A stretch of DNA of 64,000 bases, from contig NW_019775794.1 in NCBI RefSeq assembly GCF_001039355.2, positions 67,758 to 131,757 of the forward strand, read 5' to 3'. Below, piece by piece: positions 56,046-64,000 of this stretch (within the stretch, counting starts at the first letter, position 1; each line of letters starts with the position of its first letter). The translations under genes and the position numbers were made by a program. Source of the stretch: Lingula anatina (Eukaryota > Brachiopoda > Lingulata > Lingulida > Lingulidae). The notes beneath the pieces were generated by a model that worked only from the letters and a program-made list of their open reading frames with translations, had not been told where the DNA came from and did no database searches.

Positions 56046-56504
56046 AATGGATTAAACAGCTCAAGGTCACAAATAACCGAGATCTAGGTCAATTGATGAT
56101 TGATGTCATTATGTGGGTTATATTTTCAAAATAGCATCAACGTGGACATATGTCGCTGGCGATAGCGAGGAGAAAAGGTTACAATGTTTGTCGAAATATC
56201 CGGCTACGAGTAAGAAAGTGACAGGTAATGGAGAAGGAGCAAGAAGAAACTGAAAGAGAGAACGAGAGGCATTTATACTGCAGGATCGAGACCACAGTTC
56301 ACTGCATACAGTTTGTCACAGTCAGGTGGGTATCGGGGATCCCGGGAAACTAAATTGGAGTTATTCGCTCTTCTTGTGTCATTATGAAAATTAAACAGCA
56401 ATTCATACAACAACTACAGTATTATTAAAGCTGTTTGTCTTTAATTGAAATCAACTCTTGTTGGTCGTGCATAGGATATATTTTGCATTTCTCTCCTCCC
56501 GCTG
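56046..56504. other. non-coding interval
   Basis: Nothing recognised. Confidence 0.45.
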
Positions 56505-56815
56505 TAATCGACCTTTTCATACATATGGAATGGATGTCCTTAACTTATATAATTTTGTACGCTTAATTCAAGCGTGGGCTCAAAATAGGACATTATTATT
56601 TTTACTTACTTAGTGGATAACGCAATCTAGAGATTCCACGGTTCGTGTCAGATTTACGTAAGGTCGCCCAAAGAAAACCCAAGTCCATATAATGACCAGT
56701 TAAACTATTTTGTTCGTCGACGCTCGGACAAGACATATTCCTCTCATTATTTCCAGAAAAAAACGTTTTTAATTACCCAAGACATGCGTTCCATATGTAT
56801 GAAAAGGTACATTAC
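56505..56815. mobile_element. MITE-like inverted-repeat element
   Basis: ACCTTTTCATACATATGGAA near 56512 is mirrored by TTCCATATGTATGAAAAGGT near 56790. Arms extend imperfectly to about 40 bp (GTGTAATCG-like outer parts). No coding. Confidence 0.65.
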
Positions 56816-56950
56816 ACCGCGATTACATTATTTTCTGACGGAACTCTGGCGGGGAGGGCTCGTGTCACAATATATACAACCGAAAGTTTACCTTGACATC
56901 CAACAATTAATTAATTGTTTTAAACTACCGTTAGAAGATTGTATACTAAC

Positions 56951-57118
56951 CCTGATATACATTGTTTCACTGGTTTTGCCACAGAAAGCCGTTTCTTTTT
57001 TCTTATTTTTTTGTTTATTGCTTTGGTCTCCTTTTTTTCTTGGAGAGCTTGGCTCCGTTCGGTTCTGTTCTACATGGGTGTCTGCCGCGCAGTGAACCTG
57101 TGCCAAACTGTCTGCCAT
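56951..57118 (-). CDS. minus-strand exon, basic tail
   Basis: 56 codons ending at donor ATCAGG|GTTAGT (phase 0). Lysine/serine-rich: NRTEPSSPRKKGDQSNKQKN then KKKETAFCGKTSETMYIR. An internal acceptor (TTTGGCACAG) would join it in phase 0 to the membrane exon at 58883-58961, giving a cytoplasmic stretch after a membrane helix. The start of the exon is uncertain. Confidence 0.35.
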
Positions 57119-57406
57119 GAGTGTCCAAAAGTTTCTTGTCAGCTCGATAGATTTATTGAATACCTGATGGACAAATTACATACCCAGTTGTAATGGTTTG
57201 TTGCCATTTATTTGTGGGTGAGAATATTTTATTTCATGCAGATGTACATATAACTTCTTGTAACAAAACATAAAATATTTTAGCTGCAAATACAGATTCA
57301 TTGCAAGGCTTCTCCTTTGTTAGTGTCTGCCCTTGTCCTTAGCATTTTATATCAAGCTTTGATGTAGAAAATAAACGTTTCTAATAGCTCTCAAGCTGTA
57401 CCTTGA
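57119..57406. other. non-coding interval
   Basis: Nothing recognised. Confidence 0.4.
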
Positions 57407-58741
57407 AGGCAGCGTCACGTTTTTTCGCAATCAGCAGGAATCAACCAGAACCAGCCGGAATGAAGAATTTTCAAAATTCGTACTACATACATAAAGACAT
57501 TTCAAATTGACCTATATTCTTGTAAGAATGCCATTGGAATACTCAGAAAACGCTTGAATCCGCCTGGAATGATTCATGCACATTTCGTCTTAGCACGTAT
57601 TAGCTCACAAATGCAGCTCGAATGTAGTTGGAAAAATAGGAATATCGATAATGAAGTCTGAATATTTAAAGTACACTTCGAATGCCTTACGAGTGTAGTT
57701 CGATTGCTGGCTGAAATAGGATTTCGGCAGCCATCGAAATGCATTCGAGTTACATTCCGGCTCGTTCTAGCAAGATTGGAAGTGTCTTGCCATTTCGGTT
57801 CTCCCTCGAACGAGATTAGAATGTTTTGAATGCTGTCGGAATGCCCTAGGAATATTAAGAATGCACTCATAGTGCATTTAGAATACACTTAAAATGCCAT
57901 TCGATTTTTCTCCACTTGGAATGCACTTCAAAAGTTTTGAGCATGAGCAAAACATTCGGGCCGGTCACAAAAATAGGTGAAAATATTTGGAATGCATTCA
58001 GAAGGATGCTTTTCGAATATCAGGAACGTACAAAGAATTGTCTTTCCGACTGCATTCTTGCTCATTCAGCCTCAAGTGTGATGGGGCCTTTAATACCCAC
58101 TAAAGGCGGAATGAACAAGAATGCCGTCCAAAAGACAATTATTTGTGCGTTTATGGATATTCGAAGAGCATTCTAAATATACAGAGTGCATTCTAAATAT
58201 TTTTTCCCATTCTTGTGGTCGGCCCGAATGTTTTGCTCATGTTAAAAACTTTCGAAGTGCATTCCAAGTGGAAAATTATCGAATGGCATTTGAATAGCAT
58301 TTTAACTGCATTATGACTGCATTCTAAATATTCTCACGGCATTCCGACAGCCTTCGAAACATTCTGATCACAGAAATGGCAAGACACTTCAAATCCTGCT
58401 AGAATGCAAATCGAATGCATCTCGATCCTATTTCAGCCAGCAATTGAACTACACTCGTACGGCATTCGAAGTGTACTCTTAATATTGTGACTGCCTTCTG
58501 ACAGCATTATTAATATTCCTAGCTTTTCAGCTATATTCGAACTGCATTTGAGAGCTAATACAGCCGAAATATGCACGAATCACGCCAGGCGGATTCAAGC
58601 GCATTCTGAGTATTCCAACGGCATTCTTACAAGAATTTAGGTCAATTAGAAATTTCTTCCCGAATGTAGTACGAATTTTTTTAGTCATTCCGGCTGGTTC
58701 TGGTTGATTCCTGCTGATTCCGAATAAGTGTGACGGGGACT
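57407..58741. mobile_element. 1.34-kb foldback element, arms almost meeting
   Basis: The left half (57407 to about 58085) is the reverse complement of the right half (about 58090-58741) along its length. Outer ends are GCGTCAC/GTGACGGGG; inner ends are GGGGCCTTTA/TAAAGGC. Arms are imperfect but collinear. Both are dense in GAATGC/GCATTC words at irregular short intervals. There is no transposase. Frames at 57574-57888 and 57916-58176 are consequences of the repeat. Confidence 0.9.
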
Positions 58742-58882
58742 TAAGAGAAAACAACTTTAGGCCTACCTGCAGGTGCATTTAAAAATGGTCAAATCTCTCG
58801 TTTAAAAATCTGTTTATGTTAATGAATATTATTACCCAGTGTTGTATAAAACATGCATTGACAAAATACTATGTTTGCTCAC

Positions 58883-58961
58883 CTCCTTGAAGAGTACGAA
58901 TAGTCCTAAAACCAGGGAAATGACACTCACCAAGAAAGCCAGTAAAATAACACTCGACAAT
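58883..58961 (-). CDS. transmembrane exon of a minus-strand gene
   Basis: Acceptor GTTCTTTTATTTTAG, donor AAGGAG|GTGAGC. After one base completing a codon it reads LSSVILLAFLVSVISLVLGL then FVLFKE, a clean membrane helix ending in a charged stop-transfer. Phase 0 at the donor. It could be the first membrane segment of the same polycystin-1-type gene whose later membrane exons lie at 44-41 kb, or a separate single-pass protein. Confidence 0.55.
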
Positions 58962-59519
58962 CTAAAATAAAAGAACATGTATACATCAGACTTAAGGAAT
59001 ATGTCCTCACTCGACTACAGCACACGCATGCGACTGTCCTCACTATCTCATTTCATTGTTCCGCTATCTGTAATAGCTAGTCGGCTAGGTCAAAAAATTG
59101 TGCAAAAGTTGATTAAAGCATGAAACTTAACCATAGGGTGTTTGGCAATTTTGGATAGGGGGCAACTCCAAAATTCACAAGTACCCAGATGAGCGGCTTT
59201 CTTAAATATGCTGACTCAGCATTTTATGCACATTCATATTTCACCCAAAAGAGCAATACCGCGCTAATTATGATATCACAGATATTTAAAAAAAGAAAAA
59301 ATAACAATCGCTCAAAGCAATGATGACGTCTTGATAATGTCACTGGGTGATATTGCACAATATAAAATGACAAATATCCACTCTCTTCCATAAAAACAAA
59401 AGTCGAACCCTGCAATGTTTCTTTCCAGTTAATTTTTTATAATAGAAATACATCCTTTAGGGCTACAAAGGTTAAGTAAGCTTGATTGCTACTTCCGAGA
59501 CATTGGGCATTTTTCAATT

Positions 59520-59806
59520 TGGCTGTCCATTTTTAAGGGAAAACGGAAAATCGACCTGAAGTCGACGGATATACTTTATTTGTGGCTCTTGTGAATGTAC
59601 AGCATTGGTCAAAAAGGTGGTCCCACCCCAATTCCACGTGCTTTTATCCACAGGTGATCACCTCACANGACCAGTATCAGCAACAGGTTCACCGCCTGCT
59701 TTCTAAGAAACTCGTGCGAGGAGGGAGAGAGTTCTGGAACCGCAATAGATATGACCAGGGACCAGGCACTGTGAATCGGCACCGGTGGCTTGGTCTTTTC
59801 ATTTAA
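59520..59806 (+). CDS. plus-strand coding block, unknown
   Basis: Open from after a TAA near 59535 to TAA 59804. An acceptor TTTTATCCACAG at 59653 could trim it to 50 codons. Reads YTLFVALVNVQHWSKRW, later DQYQQQVHRLLSKKLVRGGR, FWNRNRYDQGPGTVNRHRW, LGLFI. Basic, natural-looking, no family recognised. The single N at 59668 lies in it. It may be the end of an upstream gene or an alternative last exon ahead of the micro-exon array. Confidence 0.4.
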
Positions 59807-60131
59807 CACACTTAAAAATGTACACACACACAAACATACTCTCAGACACAAACAGATTGAGGCAGTCTTCTGGGTCTTCTAAAGATGTCCAGAATTTTTT
59901 ATGTTTACATTGATCAGGATCTAATTTTTTTGTCAGAAGACGGTCCATAATGGAGGATGGATCAACAAACATAAATTGCAAGGCTTTCAGAATATATTTC
60001 TGGATCCAACCCTGACAAACACTGTTTAATTTTAATTGAATGTGTCTTTGACTATGTAAAATAATGTATTGAATCTTTGTTAATGTGCACAGACATGGAA
60101 TGTTTAATTTGTGTTCCATTTTTTCCTTCAG

Positions 60132-60179
60132 TTGATGTCAAAGACACAACAACTATGACAGTGGATGTGAAGGAGAGAG
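60132..60179 (+). CDS. micro-exon 1 of array
   Basis: 48 bp, acceptor TTTTTTCCTTCAG, donor GAGAG|GTAAGA, phase 1 at both ends. Reads (V)DVKDTTTMTVDVKER(G). It shares its plan with three later exons and its flanking intron sequence (ATGGAATGTTTAATTTGTGT) with exon 4. Confidence 0.7.
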
Positions 60180-60243
60180 GTAAGACAGCAGTGTCAATAG
60201 AATAGGGATCTATTTATTACACTGATGACGTGATTGTGCATGT

Positions 60244-60274
<31 letters not shown>

Positions 60275-60430
60275 AAGGTACTGTACTTGCATGCATGTTG
60301 CACAAGCAAAGTCTGGCCTTTGACAGATTTAAGAAGATACTTTATCTTCTGAAAATTGATGTTTTTGTTGTGTAAAGATTGAACACACATAATGTTGATT
60401 TGAAAATTCAATTTAATTCTGTTCTTTCAG

Positions 60431-60496
60431 TTGATACCAAACTGAAAGACAAGAACAATGTAACACCTGTAAACCCACTAAGTATGGAGGAGATAG
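60431..60496 (+). CDS. micro-exon 2 of array
   Basis: 66 bp, acceptor TCTGTTCTTTCAG, donor GATAG|GTAAGA, phase 1 at both ends. Reads (V)DTKLKDKNNVTPVNPLSMEE I(G). Same phase and opening as exon 1, longer middle. Confidence 0.7.
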
Positions 60497-61140
60497 GTAA
60501 GAGAGGAATCTCAGTAAAATAGTTATGATTTTTAATATACTTATGAAACATGCATGCACACACACACATACACTAACAAACACACATGCACACACACACA
60601 CACATACACACCACAAGCATATATATGTTGCTAAAGCAAATACGAACTGAGCATCGGTGGAATGTGGATTCCCAGTAACACATGTAAACCATTTCTACAA
60701 GATTCTTATATGACTCAAATAAATTCGACATGCCAAGGGATAAACTGAATAGATCACTCGATCAGCCATAAAAGACCTTTAGACTGCTCCTTTCTTTAAA
60801 TTTATGGTTGTAAATTTAACCTACTTCCGTGACCTACTTTCCTGCCCCATTGACAAACAGCTTAGAATGCCAACAGAAAAATCTGTTCAAACATCACTTT
60901 GGGGTAAAATTAAACAATGCCTTTTGGTAATTCTCTTAGTTATACTACTTGAAACTATATGCTGGCATTTGGTTGGTTTTTGTGACAAAAAATGACTTTG
61001 TATGCATCTTTAAGAAGATAATTTATTTTTAGTCATTTAAATATTTGACTATGTCTTCCATAAATTGTAATACTGAATCCTATTTGAACATGCACAGATA
61101 TGGAATGTTAAGTTTTTATTCGATATCATTTTTCCTTTAG

Positions 61141-61194
61141 CCAATATCAAAGACTCAGAGATTGTGTCAGATGCTGAGGGCATCAAAGAAAAAG
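61141..61194 (+). CDS. micro-exon 3 of array
   Basis: 54 bp, acceptor TTTTTCCTTTAG, donor AAAAG|GTAAGA, phase 1 at both ends. Reads (A)NIKDSEIVSDAEGIKEK(G). Confidence 0.7.
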
Positions 61195-61426
61195 GTAAGA
61201 CAATAAGCTTAGGACAATCTAACGGGGAATAATTTAACACACTTAAAAATGTAAACACACACAGATGGACTTTGGGGGGGAGACTCTCATGCACAAACAC
61301 TGAGTTTAAATTCTCTGTTCAGTGATCTATATCTTTGAATGGGTTTTCGACTATGTTAAATAATGTATTGAATTCTTGTTGTGCTCAGGTATGAAATGTT
61401 TAATTTGTTTTCCTGTTTTTCTTCAG

Positions 61427-61474
61427 TCATTATCAATGACAAAACAACTGTGAAAGCATACGTGAAGGAGAGAG
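61427..61474 (+). CDS. micro-exon 4 of array
   Basis: 48 bp, acceptor CTGTTTTTCTTCAG, donor GAGAG|GTAAGA, phase 1 at both ends. Reads (V)IINDKTTVKAYVKER(G), closest to exon 1. Confidence 0.7.
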
Positions 61475-61723
61475 GTAAGACAGTAGGGTCAATATTTATT
61501 ACACTGACGGAATGTGATTGTGCATGCACACACACACACACACTCCTTATGTTGTGCCAACACAGTTTGTGCTTTTGGCAAGTTTAAAATAATATTGGCA
61601 GAATTGTTTATTCCAAATACTAGTAAAAGTGTTTCATTGAAGCTTCATACATGAAATATGATGTCGCACTGACTTATTGAACATTTTATACTTTTGCCTC
61701 TTAGTAAGTATTATACATTTCAG

Positions 61724-61806
61724 CTCCAAAGAATCGCCGCCAATCTAGGTGGAGGAGGGTATTGAATCTGTTCACGTCTTGCTTCAGACGGAGGGCACGA
61801 ACATAA
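61724..61806 (+). CDS. terminal exon of the micro-exon gene
   Basis: Acceptor TATTATACATTTCAG. The phase fits all four micro-exons. Reads (A)PKNRRQSRWRRVLNLFT then SCFRRRART and TAA. Strongly basic with an amphipathic LNLFTSCF core, so it may contact membranes or nucleic acid (inference). A 3' UTR with (ATT)n follows, and AATAAA at about 62241 could be the poly(A) signal. Confidence 0.65.
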
Positions 61807-62285
61807 ATGGTTATTATTATTATTATTATTAATTAATTAAATAATTCTAAACACTTCAGACATTAAGAAATGAAGAAAAGTCAACAGTATTTTTAAAAGA
61901 ATAGATTTATTATACATTTATAGAGAAGTTCTTTTTGTTTGTCTCTTTGTTTTGGTGGTATCATAACTTAGTAAGCTTTCAGTTTTTTAGAAGAGAACTG
62001 TGTCAAACAGCTGGTAAAACTGTACATTAAAGAAGTAAATTAATTATATCACAGCAGCCAGGAGCTGGTGGTTGTAGAGTTACTGTCAACATCTATTTAC
62101 ACCTAACTGAATACACATTTTAACTGAATTATATTTTAAAATTTCATTTTTTATTTTTTTAGGGTCATCAGTGCAGAACTATCATTGCCTCTGTAGAAGC
62201 CAGTTTAAAAACTGCAAAATGTCATTCTCTAAATTTTACAATAAAATATTAATTTTTGTAATCAAATGAGTTTTTTTTTTTTTTT
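61807..62285 (+). other. 3' UTR and flank
   Basis: (ATT)n at 61811-61830, poly(A)-signal-like ACAATAAAATATT near 62240, then a T run. No further frame. Confidence 0.45.
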
Positions 62286-62581
62286 TCTTGATTGAGGGTA
62301 CCATTGGGGAGGGGTGATCGGGAAATATAATCATTAATGAACAAATCACAGTAAATAAAACTTTATTTGTATCTTACTGACAATGCTAATTGAAAATCCT
62401 GAAAATTATCTGGTATAAGGCTTTGTTTCACAAAGGGCAAAGAATAAAAAGCCCCATTTTTGAGTCACACGAATTATTCACTTCAAGGATTACACTAAAA
62501 AATATGGACTTTTCACGTATCTCGGGGATATAAAAAGTGACTTTCATGGGTAACAATATACCCAATGGGACTCTTTTGATT
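62286..62581. mobile_element. MITE with 8-bp target duplication
   Basis: Element 62294-62573 with ends GAGGGTACCATTGGG and CCCAATGGGACTC, flanked by TCTTGATT (62286-62293) and TTTTGATT (62574-62581), 7 of 8 identical. An 8-bp duplication fits hAT-type mobilisation. Related to 35449-35742. Confidence 0.75.
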
Positions 62582-63109
62582 ATAAAAGTTTGAAAAAGCA
62601 TATTATAACGATTCTTGTGTAAGCGCATTTGGTACGTCATGCAAGAAGCCAGCACTTTACTTTTATTACAATAAATGAAGCACTATAGTAATTACCTTAT
62701 TCCAATACACCAACATTTGATTTCTGATTCAAGATTATCTCAAATTTTAATCAAATTCTTTTTAAATTTCATTTATTAAAATTAAGAAATAGACAATACA
62801 TGGTACAAACTTTTAACTATATTCAAATACATGCATAAACACTCATACTCAAACACATGTACCCTACCATACGGTTCAATTACTAATAATTTCACTTTTG
62901 TTTTTGTTTTTTTTTTTATATTCCAGTATGTTCATATTTAAATACAATAAATATATAGTTGAAACTCCTAGGAATTTACATGAAAAGTAAACTAACTTTT
63001 GACAAAACTATGCTTTTTTAGATCACTTGCAACTTTTAAGAATAATGAGCCCGTTTTAATTAACTTTTATACGTGTGGTATTGAGAGTATTTAACGTTTA
63101 ACGCATCTG
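62582..63109. other. non-coding interval
   Basis: Nothing recognised. Confidence 0.45.
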
Positions 63110-63330
63110 GTGGCTACGGTGAAGGAACGCGGAAAACATCCCAACGTTATTAACACTGCCAGTAAAATAATTGGAAGAGATCTCCCCAACTGGATGGTAT
63201 CATTAAAGACAGAATGGAGAAAACAAAACGAATTATGGGGATCCCACCCATCCAGCAAGTTCTCTTTTTAAATTCTTACCCAGTAATAGTAGACTGCTGA
63301 CTTTAAAGGACAGTAAAAGGTTTTAAGTAG
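63110..63330 (+). mobile_element. LINE C-terminus fragment, frameshifted
   Basis: In three short frames it gives HPNVINTASKIIGRDLP, then LDGIIKDRMEKTKRIMG, then GDPTHPASSLFKFLPSNSRL and LTLKDSKR. This is the conserved end of a LINE ORF2 lineage different from those at 6, 16, 23 and 46 kb (family ...SKIIGxxLPSL...DPxHPxxxLFxxLPSxxR). Confidence 0.65.
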
Positions 63331-63417
63331 TTTTTTTCTACAGTATCAAATTTTAATTCCACTTTTAGGCCTAATTCAAAAATATTTTAATGTCCAGTGC
63401 TTTATTTTAGTTTTAAG

Positions 63418-64000
63418 TATCGGCATATGAATCAATAAGACACCAAACAACTTTCATGGAAAATAAACTGAAATTAAATCTGGAGATTCTTTTATCTATT
63501 AGCATTTCGAATTTACGTCAAATCTTGGCACGTTCGTCTTCCTCACTATCGTACTTCGGTTGCAGTCCGAAGCGCGAAGTTTAAACAGTGCATATCAAAA
63601 CCGTAAAAGGGAGTCCTTACGTAGGAAACATCGCGCTAGAGAACAGGTTTAATTAAGGAATTTTTGTTAGCGGTAATGTCACTAATTTAGAGAATCATAA
63701 ACAAATCTGGACGACCCTATCTATAACAGAGCAATTGTTACCTAAAAATCAAATTAAAAAATACTTTTCAGAATTATACAAGAAAAAATAATGAAAAGAA
63801 CGAAGACAGAATAATTTTAATTAAAGTTGAGATCTGAACAACAAATAAAGCTTCAAGCAAAGAAATTGAATATAGAAAATCAAACTCACGATTTTGATTT
63901 ATGCATTACATTACAATTACACATACACTACACACACACAGTGAGAGAGAGAGAGAGAGAAGCGCGAATGAGTGGGGGGGGGGGGGAGGGGTAGCCAAGT
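63418..64000. repeat. dispersed repeat, copy 3, running off the window
   Basis: Matches 37318-37970 in order (ATGAATCAATAAGACA through the (CA)n(GA)n tract and G run) with an extra 60-bp stretch near 63495-63545. Confidence 0.85.

Noticed and set aside
56784-57195. Plus-strand frames of 84-103 codons
   Set aside because: They overlap a better-supported minus-strand exon and a MITE end; no motif or splice context on the plus strand.
1-64000. Bacterial or viral contamination
   Set aside because: Intron-exon structure, microsatellites and eukaryotic transposon classes occur throughout; no operon-like gene packing.

Overview
The window is nuclear DNA from a multicellular animal. Coding is broken into short exons with GT-AG borders, most of the sequence is AT-rich non-coding, and there is a dense mix of LTR retrotransposons, LINE fragments, MITEs, a Tc1 element, microsatellites and minisatellites. 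The domain mix (P2X7-type intracellular domain, BEN, SWIM, Ulp1-like/PHD, TatD/TATDN2-like, polycystin-like) is typical of marine invertebrates with expanded gene families. A lophotrochozoan such as a mollusc is my best guess, but the sequence alone does not fix the phylum. No bacterial operon, rRNA gene or intact tRNA gene was seen.

Layout. 0-3.6 kb: a tRNA-like SINE head, a 212-bp tandem duplication across a one-base gap, and otherwise little. 3.6-10.05 kb: one locus present twice (copy A 3618-6974, copy B about 7428-10052), differing by MITE, LINE and SWIM-exon presence. Both copies run into the first bases of the same Gypsy LTR. 10.05-14.9 kb: Gypsy pieces, namely integrase, two copies of a downstream zinc-finger ORF, a polypurine tract, an LTR with a TATA box, then a palindrome-rich 100-bp satellite and a long hairpin. 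15.6-18.6 kb: a LINE with an internal 120-bp duplication and a broken SGNH-hydrolase ORF. 19-27.9 kb: plus-strand remains of multi-exon genes (P2X7-type, BEN, Ulp1-like plus PHD) mixed with LINE and LTR-element debris. 28-31.7 kb: minisatellite and tandem low-copy repeats around a near-perfect palindrome. 31.9-34.4 kb: hAT-like fragment, gag-like fragment, TatD-like nuclease ORF and a polypurine tract/LTR start. 35-40 kb: MITE, microsatellites, a dispersed repeat and a 213-base gap.

40.8-59 kb is dominated by minus-strand exons. At least the last two to four look like one polycystin-1-type membrane protein. A LINE (46.4-47.9), a Tc1 element (50.95-52.3), 161-bp repeats and a 1.3-kb foldback element (57.4-58.7) lie between them. 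59.5-61.8 kb holds a plus-strand gene whose 3' part is a row of very short, phase-compatible repeated exons. 62-64 kb has another MITE, a LINE C-terminus and a third copy of the repeat seen at 37-38 kb.

The strongest candidates for undescribed biology are: (1) the Gypsy element whose envelope position holds a conserved C2H2 zinc-finger ORF, with the same reading-frame break in both copies; (2) the phase-1 micro-exon array at 60.1-61.8 kb; (3) a TatD-like nuclease beside an LTR-element 3' end; (4) the palindromic satellite of the Gypsy LTR region. Many single-base Ns fall at tandem duplications, so part of the duplication may be unmerged haplotypes.
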